A stretch of 37,913 nucleotides of DNA from CAKRPJ01 sp934376955 (GCA_934376955.1 CAKRPJ010000024.1:1-37913), one strand, 5' to 3'. Numbered from the stretch's first letter, positions 18,134-25,945 are shown. The notes: a model not told the origin generated them from the letters alone. Numbers and translations are program-made.

Positions 18134-18359
18134 TGCAATCGGGTTAAAAAAGATTTATCTTGCTGCAGGCTGTACGGATCTGCGCCGGGGCATAGACGGT
18201 TTGGCAACAATGATCCGGTTTCGTTTTCAGCTTGATCCTTACGATAAAAATACGCTCTTTCTGTTTTGTGGCAAGAAAACAAACCGCATCAAGGATCTTC
18301 TTTGGGAAGGGGATGGTTTCCTGCTTCTCTACAAGAGATTAGACAAAAGAGCATTTTAA
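18123..18359 (+). pseudogene. tnpB: IS66 TnpB, C-terminally truncated
   Basis: The frame shows the IS66 Orf2 signature: KKIYLAAGCTDLRRGIDGLA, then FLFCGKKTNRIKDLLWEGDG and FLLLYKRLDK. The normal protein is about 115-120 aa and continues beyond YKRLE; here it ends at residue 78 (RAF stop), where the element is broken. The DNA-binding nucleus is present, but the missing end and the absence of TnpC make it non-functional. Confidence 0.82.
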
Positions 18360-18461
18360 CTAATATGAATGCCGAAAAAGGAAAGAGTATGTTGGATTTT
18401 TATTTCGATATGAATCAAAATGCTCTAGTTTTGAAGCTTTCTAAAAATCAGGAGGTGGAGA

Positions 18462-20483
18462 ATGGCACAAAGGGTTAATGACACTTCAAGGATAAGAATT
18501 GAACGTGTGTGGTCTATGCCAAATAAGAATACCTTTGAAATTTTGCCAATTAAAAAATTGATTGCTGAGGAAGTTGATTTAAGCAAATATTGGATTGATC
18601 CATTTGCAAATAGAAATAAGATTGCGACAGTAACTAATGATTTGAGTATGGAATATGACACAGATTATCACTTAGATGCTTTGGATTTTATGAAATTATT
18701 TAAGGATAATTCAGTAGATGGAGTTTTATACGATCCGCCGTATTCTCCAAGGCAGGTGAGCGAGTGCTATAACGAGGTTGGCTATAATGTGACATGGGAT
18801 ACTACTAAGGCTTCGTTTTGGGGGAATCACAAAAGAGAAATCTCAAGAATTGTTAAGATTGGCGGCAAGGTTATTACATTTGGCTGGAATAGTGGTGGAA
18901 TAGGATATAAATATGGTTTTGAAATAGAAAGAATTCTGTTGGTACCTCATGGCGGCTGGCATAACGATACTATATGTACAGTTGAAGTAAAAACACATGA
19001 AGGATATTATAAAAAGCCAGAGCCGAAGAAGAAAACGAAACAGGAGGTTCGCGAGTTGAAAACAAGCGAAGATGACAAAATTATAGAGGAACTTAAGAAA
19101 CTGCCCTTAGATTATTGGGATTTTAAGGATGATGATACAAAGGAATATACTCATGGATTGCACAACTATCCTGCGGTTATGGTATGCCCAATAAGTAGAA
19201 ATATTATCAGTCTGGTAAGGGGAATACAACCGGTGAATGCATTGTTGGATCCGTTCTCAGGTTCAGGCACTGTGGTTGTTGAAGGAATGATTAATGGTGT
19301 TCCAACAGTATCTGGTAATGATATTAATCCATTAGCATTGTTATTAACTAAGGTTAAGTCAACACCTCTAGATTGTAATAAATTAAGAAAAGAAGCCGCC
19401 GAAGTTAAGAAGAGCATTGCGGAAGCTATAGATAAAAACAAAGCATATTTAGATGTGGTCGATGATTATATCGCAAATGAAATAGGTTTAGACATTTCAG
19501 ATAAAAAAGGCTGGGGTGATTCGGCTCCACAGTACCTAAAACAGTTTTGTAGTGAAAAAGGAATAGACATTACGATACCGGAATTTAAGAATATTGGATA
19601 TTGGTTTAGACCAAGAGTAATTCTTGAACTTGCGATTGAGAAGGCAGCCATAGAGAATGTAAAGGACAATGATATTAGAGACTTTATATTTGTAGCAATG
19701 AGTGAGTCTATTAGATTGGTTTCAAACAGAAGAAATGGCGAATTTAAAATGTTCAGAATGCCAGTGACAAAGGTACTTACGTTTAGACCGGATGTGTATG
19801 CAGAATTTGAAAAAATACTCAATAGAAATATTGAGAAGATGGAGGATTTTGTTGCAAAACTCAAAGAGAATGGCGTTATGCCAAAGGTTTCAATTTTTAG
19901 AAATAGTGCATGCACACTTGAGGATGTTCCGAATGATACCTATGATTTAATTATAACTTCGCCTCCATACGGGGATAGCAGAACCACAGTTGCCTATGGT
20001 GAATACAGTAGACTTTCCTTGCAATGGATTAATCTTGATAACCTGTCTGAAAAAGAAATTATGAGTGTAGACAAATCTTTGCTTGGGGGAAAAAAATACC
20101 GTAACGGATTTGAATTGGATTTAAAAAGCGACACTTTAAGAGCTGCTTTGGATAAGATAAAAGATGCAGATCTGGAAAGAGCAGGAGATGTTTATAGCTT
20201 TTATGAGGATTTAGATGCAGCAATAAAGAGTTCCGCAGAAAAAACTAAAAAAGATGGATATCATTTCTGGGTAGTGGGTAATAGAACAGTGAAGAATATT
20301 CTTCTTCAAACAGATGTTATTATTTCAGAATTGGCAGAGCAGTATGGATTGGAGACAGTATATACCATAGATAGGAACATTCCTAACAAGGTGATGCCAT
20401 CTTTAAACTCTCCTACGAATGAATCAGGAAAAACTGTAACCACTATGACTATGGAACATATTGTGGTGTTGAGAAAAAATTAA
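18462..20483 (+). CDS. DNA methyltransferase with two catalytic motifs (modification partner of MvaI/BcnI-type enzymes)
   Basis: This is a 673-aa SAM-dependent amino-methyltransferase (N6-adenine or N4-cytosine). A first motif IV, LYDPPYSPRQVS, lies at about 91-94. The SAM-binding motif I, LLDPFSGSGTVVVEG, lies near 260, followed by GNDINPLALLLTK. A second motif IV, IITSPPYGDSRTTVAYGEY, lies near 500. The order can be read as IV-I-IV, so it is either a fusion of two methyltransferases sharing one SAM motif or a gamma-like enzyme (I then SPPY) with an extra N-terminal DPPY domain. SPPY favours N4-cytosine; DPPY is more usual for adenine. It has a strong AGGAGGTGG ribosome binding site and ends tail-to-tail with the two endonuclease genes. 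A 37-codon frame (18365-18478) overlaps its start but lacks a ribosome binding site. Confidence 0.85.
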   Translation: MAQRVNDTSRIRIERVWSMPNKNTFEILPIKKLIAEEVDLSKYWIDPFANRNKIATVTNDLSMEYDTDYHLDALDFMKLFKDNSVDGVLYDPPYSPRQVSECYNEVGYNVTWDTTKASFWGNHKREISRIVKIGGKVITFGWNSGGIGYKYGFEIERILLVPHGGWHNDTICTVEVKTHEGYYKKPEPKKKTKQEVRELKTSEDDKIIEELKKLPLDYWDFKDDDTKEYTHGLHNYPAVMVCPISRNIISLVRGIQPVNALLDPFSGSGTVVVEGMINGVPTVSGNDINPLALLLTKVKSTPLDCNKLRKEAAEVKKSIAEAIDKNKAYLDVVDDYIANEIGLDISDKKGWGDSAPQYLKQFCSEKGIDITIPEFKNIGYWFRPRVILELAIEKAAIENVKDNDIRDFIFVAMSESIRLVSNRRNGEFKMFRMPVTKVLTFRPDVYAEFEKILNRNIEKMEDFVAKLKENGVMPKVSIFRNSACTLEDVPNDTYDLIITSPPYGDSRTTVAYGEYSRLSLQWINLDNLSEKEIMSVDKSLLGGKKYRNGFELDLKSDTLRAALDKIKDADLERAGDVYSFYEDLDAAIKSSAEKTKKDGYHFWVVGNRTVKNILLQTDVIISELAEQYGLETVYTIDRNIPNKVMPSLNSPTNESGKTVTTMTMEHIVVLRKN

Positions 20484-20487
20484 ATAA

Positions 20488-20529
20488 AAACTGTCGGGAT
20501 ATCATAAATGTGTGATACCTCGGCAGTTT
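20488..20529. terminator. strong bidirectional terminator between methyltransferase and endonuclease genes
   Basis: A 17-bp stem is formed by 20488-20504 and 20513-20529 (outer AAACTG/CAGTTT, inner TATCA/TGATA; one mismatch and two G-T pairs) with an 8-nt loop. T-rich sequence follows on the forward side (TTTGTTTT) and A/T-rich sequence on the reverse. It serves both convergent transcripts. Confidence 0.8.
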
Positions 20530-20532
20530 GTT

Positions 20533-21312
20533 TTATAACAGTTTATTCTTTTTATTAAAGCAGTTGTCTAATTTGTTTGGGGATACACGAATAGCAGTCC
20601 CATTATCATGGGCTTTTCCTTTGTTTTTTCCAGAGGCATATACTCCTAGTCTAATATCTATTTCAAGCTCGCCGGTAAGTAATCCATCCATCATTTTATC
20701 TGCACTGAAGTCCTCTAAACTATATGCTTCTATGTAATGGAAGGCTTCTACACCATCCTGCATCTCACTTTCAGCTTGAACATGATACATTTTCTTTGCA
20801 GGATATTTCTTATTAAACGCTTTACGAAGCTGTTCTTCATCCCAATAAACTTCTTCTAAAATTCCGTCTTTGGCATGTTCAAGATACAACCTGTTATCCT
20901 TTGAAGTTAGCTTCATGAAAGGTTTACCATTAAGGGTGTTAAAATCATTACCATTTACCGAAGTATGTAAAACCTTGATGTTTTCATTAAGCTCTCTAGA
21001 TTCATCGGTTTTGTAACCATATTTTTTGCGTAAGATTTTATTGTTGACACCTCGTTTATTTGGTGATTTAGTAAATAGAGTAATTTTGCTGTTTGAACCT
21101 ACTCTGTTAGCTTTTAATTCTACATCACCGATATCTGAGGCTTGGATGGAGTTTTCTTCTACACCAAGTTCATCCTCTAAGGTTTTACCTATGCCAGTAT
21201 CGCCTGAACGATGCGATTTAATATAACCCTTGTCGCGTATTCTGGAAAGTTCTGTTTTGAATTTTTCGTCAGATGTCAAATCGCCGGATATCTTGATTCT
21301 TCTTTCTGCCAT
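20533..21312 (-). CDS. MvaI/BcnI-family restriction endonuclease, copy 1
   Basis: This 259-aa protein resembles MvaI (CC^WGG) and BcnI (CC^SGG), which act as monomers on short palindromes. Signatures are GYIKSHRSGDTGIGKTLED and IGDVELKANR, the PD-(D/E)XK nuclease core (Asp63, Glu65, Lys67), followed by ITLFTKSPNKRG. Near the C-terminus is IDIRLGVYASGKNKGKAHDN, probably part of DNA recognition. The start ATG at 21312 has GAGGTGA 6 bp upstream. It lies 13 bp downstream of copy 2 on the same strand, so the two are co-transcribed. The sites cut cannot be read from sequence. Confidence 0.85.
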   Translation of the reverse strand: MAERRIKISGDLTSDEKFKTELSRIRDKGYIKSHRSGDTGIGKTLEDELGVEENSIQASDIGDVELKANRVGSNSKITLFTKSPNKRGVNNKILRKKYGYKTDESRELNENIKVLHTSVNGNDFNTLNGKPFMKLTSKDNRLYLEHAKDGILEEVYWDEEQLRKAFNKKYPAKKMYHVQAESEMQDGVEAFHYIEAYSLEDFSADKMMDGLLTGELEIDIRLGVYASGKNKGKAHDNGTAIRVSPNKLDNCFNKKNKLL

Positions 21313-21325
21313 ATAATCACCTCGC

Positions 21326-22057
21326 CTACACTATTTTATTGCTCATTTTGAAAAGCAATGGCTGATCAATTTCTTTGATACGGAAACCGGTGCCATGATC
21401 ATGAGTTTGACCATCTTTAGCACCACCATGGAATTGACCGATTCTTAAATCAATGTAAATCTTACCCTGCTCAAGTAAAGATACAAAGGCATCATAATCA
21501 AAACCGGATACTTCGTAAGCCTCTGTAAACTTAAATTGTTCTGAGACACCTACACCTCGAGAAAAGGCTTTTGCATAGACAAATTTATTCTTATATTTCT
21601 TCTCAAAGGCTTGTTTAAGTTGGTGGCGATTCCAGTAAGCGTAGACTTTCTTATCCTCGGCAACGATAGCGATTTTATCTGAATCACATACAACTATAAG
21701 CTGATGACCTGTATTGGCAATAGAAACATATCTATCAGCAGAAAGAGTGGCATGTAATACTTTTTCATTATTATTATATGCATCACTGGAATATCCAAAA
21801 GTTTCTCTTAATGTGTTAGCAGCTCCTCTGGGTTGTGGTGTTTTAGTGAACATAGTGAGCATGCTATTTGAGTTTAAACGACAAGATTTAAGCTCATAAT
21901 CGCCAAAGTCTGGTCCGTCAAAATTATTTTCTGTAATATCTAATAAATCTTCCAGTGTCTTGCCAATACCGGTGGGTCCTGAACGATGTGTTGTGATCCA
22001 ACCCATTCCTACGATCTTTTTATATTCCCGAATAAAATCATTAAGTGTGTTAATCAT
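21326..22057 (-). CDS. MvaI/BcnI-family restriction endonuclease, copy 2
   Basis: This is a diverged paralogue of the downstream copy: WITTHRSGPTGIGKTLEDLL, FGDYELKSCRLNSNSMLTMF (PD-(D/E)XK core Asp53, Glu55, Lys57), KTPQPRGAANTLRETFGY, and the C-terminal YIDLRIGQFHGGAKDGQTHD. The start ATG at 22057 is chosen because AGAGGAAG lies about 6 bp upstream; the frame is open to 22114 without a ribosome binding site. The protein is then 243 aa, close to family size. Two dissimilar nucleases beside one methyltransferase may act on two related sites, or each may cut one strand of an asymmetric site. Confidence 0.85.
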   Translation of the reverse strand: MINTLNDFIREYKKIVGMGWITTHRSGPTGIGKTLEDLLDITENNFDGPDFGDYELKSCRLNSNSMLTMFTKTPQPRGAANTLRETFGYSSDAYNNNEKVLHATLSADRYVSIANTGHQLIVVCDSDKIAIVAEDKKVYAYWNRHQLKQAFEKKYKNKFVYAKAFSRGVGVSEQFKFTEAYEVSGFDYDAFVSLLEQGKIYIDLRIGQFHGGAKDGQTHDHGTGFRIKEIDQPLLFKMSNKIV

Positions 22058-22130
22058 GATCTTCCTCTTAGTAATTAGTAGTGCGCACATATCAATTAGC
22101 AGACGATTATCCAATAAATGCGTTCAGAAT

Positions 22131-22146
22131 AAATGACTAATCATTT
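22131..22146. promoter_or_regulatory. dyad between endonuclease promoter and start (possible operator)
   Basis: AAATGA and TCATTT flank a CTAA centre. The dyad sits in the predicted untranslated leader of the endonuclease operon, about 36 bp downstream of its -10 box. Restriction genes are often delayed by an operator in this position, but no controller protein is encoded nearby. The element is short and may be chance. Confidence 0.3.
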
Positions 22147-22181
22147 GTGTTTTGTGTAAAATGTTATAAAATATCAATAAT

Positions 22182-22210
22182 ATTATAGCAAACAAAATCG
22201 AAAATGTACA
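22182..22210 (-). promoter_or_regulatory. sigma-A promoter of the endonuclease operon
   Basis: On the reverse strand TGTACA (22210-22205) is followed after exactly 17 bp by TATAAT (22187-22182). The transcript would start near 22175 and run leftward through both endonuclease genes, leaving a leader of about 120 nt. The forward strand in this AT-rich interval shows no gene. Confidence 0.6.
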
Positions 22211-22291
22211 TATATTGAGGTAAAAACCATTAGGGAAAATATATTCGTTGGAAGGAAAGGAAGTCTTATTAATCGCTTATAAAAAGAAAAG

Positions 22292-22567
22292 GTCTGTGAT
22301 CATTCGTTATATCAAGTGCTTCATGATGAGCCCAATCCAGAGATGACTTCATTTGTGCTTCGAGAGACACTTATGAGTCATCTTTTAATTTAGTGAAATG
22401 CATATGCACGGATTATTCGTGATGGTGTCGGTAAGAGGCTTTCTTTATATCCGCTGCTTCCTAACAAGGTTGATGTGTAACGAGATGAACAAGGCGAGAT
22501 TTATTATGTGTATTCAAGAAGTTCAGAAGCGAACCCAAACTTCAAAGAATATGCGTTAAAAAAATGA
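22292..22567 (+). pseudogene. HK97-type phage portal protein fragment
   Basis: One forward frame reads LYQVLHDEPNPEMTSFVLRE, TLMSHLLI, two stops, NAYARIIRDGVGKRLSLYPL, LPNKVDV, stop, RDEQGEIYYVYSRSSEANPN. This is a typical inner segment of an HK97-family portal protein; the stops replace the usual WG of LLLWGNAYA and a residue before RDEQG. Only about 90 codons remain, both ends are missing, and there are three nonsense codons. It is a relic of a siphophage-like prophage. Confidence 0.75.
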
Positions 22568-22725
22568 ATTCTTGAAAGCTGATAAGATACATACAGAAGG
22601 GATTCACAGCATATGAAATCACTTTTGGAGCAAGCAAAAGCTTAAAAAACCAGTTTTCAAAATAGTGTACGATTACACCATCTAAAACAACTGCAAAAGC
22701 AGTAATGAAGAAAAGGAGATTTATT

Positions 22726-23703
22726 ATGAGCAATTCTATCTTTGACGGAAACATTTGGGATTTGCGTACCGGTAATGATGGCGAGGTTGAAGACCGTGAA
22801 GAGGAGGCAGCTGTAGGAGAAGTGGTTGATACCATTTCTGATGAAAATGACGCAGATGCCAGCAATCTGTTCGAGCTCCTGTCCCGTATGAAAGGCATCA
22901 TGGGAGACGATGATGATGACACCGAAGAGAGCGATGAAGAAAATAGTATGGATGCAAATGATTATCACAATAAAGCGGTTGAGTATGCACGTCATGGAAA
23001 GTTTAAGCGTGCAACAGAAATCTGTCTGGATGGTCTTAAGCACTTTCCGCTTAATGCGGATCTGCTTTCTGATACCATCAAGTATAGCGCCGAGGCTGGA
23101 GATCTGGAAGTTGCTGCCAAGCACTTTGCAATTCTTAAAAAAACCGTTCCTATTCAGCGTTGGAATTGGAGAGCGTTTACTTTTGCATTCGACTACCTTC
23201 TCGAAGATGATCCGATTGCCAACGAAGAAGAGTGCCGCATTATCGTAGAGAATTATAAGAAGTATATTCCTTACGAAGAAAAGGCATGTATGGCAGAGAG
23301 TGAACTGGAAATGGCACTTGGTAACTCCGAGCGTAGCATGAAGATCCTTGAAGATGCCATTGCATCCCGTGAAAATGCAAGCCAGTGTGCACTTCGTCTT
23401 GCCGACATGCAGCTTGAACGTGGTCTCTATGAGAAAGTCATTGCTACTGCTAATTATGGAATCGCTGCATCTGCAGAAACACAGCCTTCTATTAATGTTC
23501 CTTATCTGTATTACATTCGTGCTCTTGCAAAAGATCATATTATTCACAAGAAAGAATGCAATAACGAGGCTGTTGAAAAGAGAGAAGTTGATGCACTTTT
23601 TGCTGAATATGAACTCATGCTCAGCGAATTCCCGGAACTTATGCATAATGCACACACTATTAAGATGCGCATAAAGATGCTTAAGTTTATGAGTATCGTA
23701 TAA
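22726..23703 (+). CDS. helical-repeat (TPR-like) protein, first gene of the ubiquitin-like operon
   Basis: This is a 325-aa soluble protein. A very acidic N-terminal part (about 20-80, with EDREEEA and DDDDDTEESDEEN) is followed by TPR-like helical hairpins: YHNKAVEYARHGKFKRATEI, CLDGLKHFPLNADLLSDTIK, then SMKILEDAIASRENASQCAL and LERGLYEKVIATANYGIAA. It resembles the protein at 35088-36131, which closes the operon. The start at 22726 has AAGGAG 10 bp upstream. TPR proteins act as scaffolds; here it may hold substrate or other pathway proteins, which is inference. I saw no clear promoter in the 22568-22725 interval upstream. Confidence 0.8.
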   Translation: MSNSIFDGNIWDLRTGNDGEVEDREEEAAVGEVVDTISDENDADASNLFELLSRMKGIMGDDDDDTEESDEENSMDANDYHNKAVEYARHGKFKRATEICLDGLKHFPLNADLLSDTIKYSAEAGDLEVAAKHFAILKKTVPIQRWNWRAFTFAFDYLLEDDPIANEEECRIIVENYKKYIPYEEKACMAESELEMALGNSERSMKILEDAIASRENASQCALRLADMQLERGLYEKVIATANYGIAASAETQPSINVPYLYYIRALAKDHIIHKKECNNEAVEKREVDALFAEYELMLSEFPELMHNAHTIKMRIKMLKFMSIV

Positions 23704-23710
23704 GACAATC

Positions 23711-23759
23711 CGTTACCTCGTCTGGTGGTGGCATAAATACACTGCCAGATGGAGTAACG
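23711..23759 (+). repeat. long intercistronic hairpin upstream of the AAA+ gene
   Basis: CGTTAC (23711-23716) pairs with GTAACG (23754-23759), and TCTGG (23721-23725) with CCAGA (23745-23749), with a small internal loop and a 19-nt apical loop. No T-run follows, so it is more likely an mRNA processing or stability structure than a terminator. Confidence 0.5.
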
Positions 23760-23790
23760 ACAATAGATGAACTAGATGGAGGCAATGATT

Positions 23791-24951
23791 ATGGCTGAAA
23801 TGAGCGATGTTAAGAAGTTTGTACTGGGGCTTTCCGACAAGGAGATTATGGCTCTTCTTGGAATAGTTGATAAGAAAAAGATGCCGGTCAGAAGCGATAA
23901 AGTAACTGGTAAGTCATGGCATGAGAAAGCAATTTCAGGACTAGACAAATCAGGTGAGAAACATCTTGAGGAACTGAAGAAACAACTCGGCAATCCAGAT
24001 ACTTCTCATCATGTTGACAGAAAACAGGTTCGTTATCTTGAACAGCTTAAGAAGATGCGCCTTGAAGTACCTCCGTTTTTCAGGAATACAATTGATCCTA
24101 AGGCTATGTATAAGCACTTGGTGGATTTTTGTAAAACTAATGATATCCCGGAAGAAATCGTTGCTCGTGTAGTACCTGCACTGGTTACTTATATTGAAAC
24201 AGGACATATGAGACCTATTATTTTTGTCGGCGAGAAGGGCTGCGGAAAGACAACAGCAGTTAAGCTCCTTGTTGAGGAGGCACTTAAACTTCATACTGAA
24301 GTAATTAAAGTTCCACAGACTGATGGCGGTCATGGAATGACCGGTGACTGCGGTACATACCAGTCTGCGGATGTAGGCTGTATTGCTAAAGCAAGACTTC
24401 GTGCCAATTCGCTGATTGTTACTTATGTCTTTGATGAGATTGATAAGGTATCTCATGACCGCAATCGAGCTAATGTAGATGATGAACTGCTGTCTATCAC
24501 AGATGAGTCTTGCGTGGATGTTACTGACAATTATCTGGAAACAACTTTAGTGGGATTAGAGCATTGCCCTATGTTCTTTACTGCAAATGATTTGCAGAAA
24601 GTATCTCCTGTTCTTGCAGATAGATGTGCAGTAATCAAATTCCCTAACGCAAATGCATCGCGCATTAAGTCCATCTCTAGAAAGTATGCAGATAAGCAGC
24701 TGACAAGTAATCTGTATAGCAGGATTCGTTTTAATTACGAACTGATGGAAACCCATATTGATAATCTGGTTCAGCATAATGTGACATCTCTTCGTAAGCA
24801 TCAACAGCTTATTGAATTTGTGTTAGGAAATGCTCTCAACATTGCCTTGGTTCAGGATACTGGAGAAGTTGTTGCGGTCACTGAAGATATGTTTGCTGAT
24901 GCTGAGCAGGCTGTACTCGGAACCGTCAAGCGCCGCACTGGATTTTGTTAA
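23791..24951 (+). CDS. AAA+ ATPase
   Basis: This 386-aa protein has an N-terminal helical region (about 1-100). The AAA+ module follows: Walker A VGEKGCGKTTA (about 146-156), a Lon-like loop GMTGDCGTYQSADVGCI, Walker B VTYVFDEIDKV (Asp215-Glu216), sensor 1 PMFFTANDLQ and the arginine-finger region LADRCAVIKF. It lies between a TPR-like protein and a ClpP relic, so an unfoldase role feeding a protease is possible, though there is no ClpP-docking loop I can name. The ATG at 23791 is preferred because GGAGG lies 8 bp upstream; the earlier ATG at 23776 overlaps that ribosome binding site. Confidence 0.85.
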   Translation: MAEMSDVKKFVLGLSDKEIMALLGIVDKKKMPVRSDKVTGKSWHEKAISGLDKSGEKHLEELKKQLGNPDTSHHVDRKQVRYLEQLKKMRLEVPPFFRNTIDPKAMYKHLVDFCKTNDIPEEIVARVVPALVTYIETGHMRPIIFVGEKGCGKTTAVKLLVEEALKLHTEVIKVPQTDGGHGMTGDCGTYQSADVGCIAKARLRANSLIVTYVFDEIDKVSHDRNRANVDDELLSITDESCVDVTDNYLETTLVGLEHCPMFFTANDLQKVSPVLADRCAVIKFPNANASRIKSISRKYADKQLTSNLYSRIRFNYELMETHIDNLVQHNVTSLRKHQQLIEFVLGNALNIALVQDTGEVVAVTEDMFADAEQAVLGTVKRRTGFC

Positions 24952-24963
24952 CTGATAAAAATA

Positions 24964-24994
24964 GGTGCATGATGGTATTTCGCCGGCATGCATC
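24964..24994 (+). repeat. small hairpin between AAA+ and clpP genes
   Basis: GGTGCATG (24964-24971) pairs with CATGCATC (24987-24994) with one G-T pair and a 15-nt loop. It is the second of a series of non-terminator hairpins in the gaps of this operon. Confidence 0.35.
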
Positions 24995-25014
24995 GCATGA
25001 AAGGAGATAATAAT

Positions 25015-25464
25015 ATGGCTCTCGTCCCTTACATAATTGAAAAAACCGCTACCGGAGAACGTTCTTATGATATTTTTTCGCGGCTGTTAGACGACAGAAT
25101 TATCATGCTGTCCGAAGAGGTAAATGATACTACAGCTTCACTTATTGTGGCTTAGATGCTTTACCTTGAGTCTCAGGATCCAGATAAAGATATTCAGTTT
25201 TATATCAACAGCCCCGGTGGTTCTGTTACTGCTGGCATGGCAATTTATGATACCATGCAATACATCAAATGCGATGTGGCGACTATTTGTGTTGGAATGG
25301 CAGCATCCATGGGAGCGTTTCTCATGGCTTCTGGTGCAAAGGGCAAGCGCATGGCGCTTCCTAATGCCGAGATCATGATTCATCAGCCGTCTGCAGGTAC
25401 ACAGGGTCAGATTACGGATATGGCAATTCACCTGCGCCGTCTTGAAACTATTAAAGCTGGTTAA
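25015..25464 (+). pseudogene. clpP: ClpP-like serine protease with amber codon and missing C-terminus
   Basis: The frame matches ATP-dependent protease ClpP closely: YIIEKTATGERSYDIFSRLL, DDRIIMLSEEVNDTTASLIV, then an in-frame TAG at 25153-25155 where homologues have Gln (VAQ). It continues MLYLESQDPDKDIQFYINSP, ATICVGMAASMGAFLMASGA with the catalytic Ser, and AEIMIHQPSAG with the catalytic His. It ends at TIKAG, about 150 codons instead of about 195, so the region carrying the catalytic Asp and part of the handle is lost. A restart at the ATG at 25156 would make about 102 aa lacking the N-terminal axial loops. A GGAG ribosome binding site precedes the original ATG. It resembles cellular ClpP, not a phage head protease. 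Confidence 0.82.
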
Positions 25465-25483
25465 GCAAGATGGCCTTAAAAAA

Positions 25484-25529
25484 AGTGTTCTTTTTATCTG
25501 GAAATCTAAGTATGGACTTAAGGAACACT
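25484..25529 (+). repeat. hairpin after the clpP relic
   Basis: AGTGTTCTTT (25484-25493) pairs with 25520-25529 (AAGGAACACT), a 10-bp stem with one G-T pair and a 26-nt loop. The short T stretch after it could give weak termination. The interval 25465-25599 otherwise holds no gene I can support. Confidence 0.35.
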
Positions 25530-25599
25530 CTTTGATTATCGCAAAAGACGCATGATAAGAAGATGTTCTAAGCAATTTTTTAGAAAGGAGATACAATCT

Positions 25600-25757
25600 A
25601 TGGAACACACATGCAGATGTTGCGGCAGATTCGGCAAGATGACTTGTCCTGCTGTGGCGGAGATGTAAAAATCCAAGGCGAAGCTTGTCACTATTGCCAG
25701 TGTGATGGTAAGACAGAATGCAGAGCCTGTGATGGAACAGGTACGGTAGAGAACTAA
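25600..25757 (+). pseudogene. small DnaJ-like zinc-finger gene, probably frameshifted
   Basis: The ribosome binding site AAAGGAG is placed for the ATG at 25600, which gives MEHTCRCCGRFGKMTCPAVA and stops at 25666-25668. A different frame, open from an ATG at 25611 to 25757, encodes LSCCGGDVKIQGEACHYCQC and DGKTECRACDGTGTVEN, with the CxxCxGxG pattern of DnaJ zinc fingers. The two halves look like one gene joined by an indel near 25640-25660. Alternatively the 48-aa frame from 25611 is the real product. A zinc-binding accessory of the operon is likely; the role is unknown. Confidence 0.5.
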
Positions 25758-25789
25758 TTCTAGGAGAATAATGCAAGGAGGAAGCTAAT

Positions 25790-25903
25790 ATGAGCACTGT
25801 TACATGTCCGCATTGTGGATTTATTGCACATAAACTCTGTTCCGACGGAAACCGCTGGAAGTACATATGTGAACGTTGCAAGGCAATTTTTGTAATTGCC
25901 TAA
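25790..25903 (+). CDS. 37-aa zinc-ribbon protein
   Basis: The tiny protein is essentially one zinc ribbon: VTCPHCGFIAHKL, then WKYICERCKAIFVIA, two CxxC pairs about 20 residues apart. It has an excellent ribosome binding site (GCAAGGAGG, ending 9 bp before the ATG) and lies just ahead of the E2 gene, so it is very probably translated. No family is recognised beyond the ribbon. Confidence 0.65.
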   Translation: MSTVTCPHCGFIAHKLCSDGNRWKYICERCKAIFVIA

Positions 25904-25945
25904 TCTATATTGCACCATTGCACTAAATGAAAGGAAGTGATGCTT

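Larger units (their letters stand above)
17635..18359 (+). mobile_element. truncated IS66-family element (left part)
   Basis: The segment begins near GTAAACGCACC, which resembles an IS66 left end. It carries tnpA and the beginning of tnpB, then stops abruptly before tnpC and the right end. What follows is unrelated sequence leading into the methyltransferase gene. The element cannot move by itself. The boundary at the left is approximate. The 17545-17634 gap between the IS3 right end and this element has no gene; it contains a small GC stem (GGCGGT/ACCGCC near 17587-17603). Confidence 0.6.

Noticed and set aside
18365..18478. 37-codon frame before the methyltransferase
   Set aside because: No ribosome binding site for its ATG, and it overlaps the methyltransferase start by 17 bp; it is not conserved in any way I can see.
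22657..23655. 332-codon reverse-strand frame opposite the first TPR-like gene
   Set aside because: It mirrors a strongly coding forward gene with ribosome binding site and repeats; the reverse product is a Cys/Phe/Ile-rich shadow without motifs.
25015..25464. Phage prohead protease next to the portal relic
   Set aside because: The sequence follows cellular ClpP (GERSYDIFSRLL, GMAASMGAFL), and it lies 2.4 kb from the portal fragment with operon genes between.
25138..25881. 247-codon reverse-strand frame over the clpP relic
   Set aside because: It spans several forward features and has no recognisable domain; the forward frame has unmistakable ClpP motifs.
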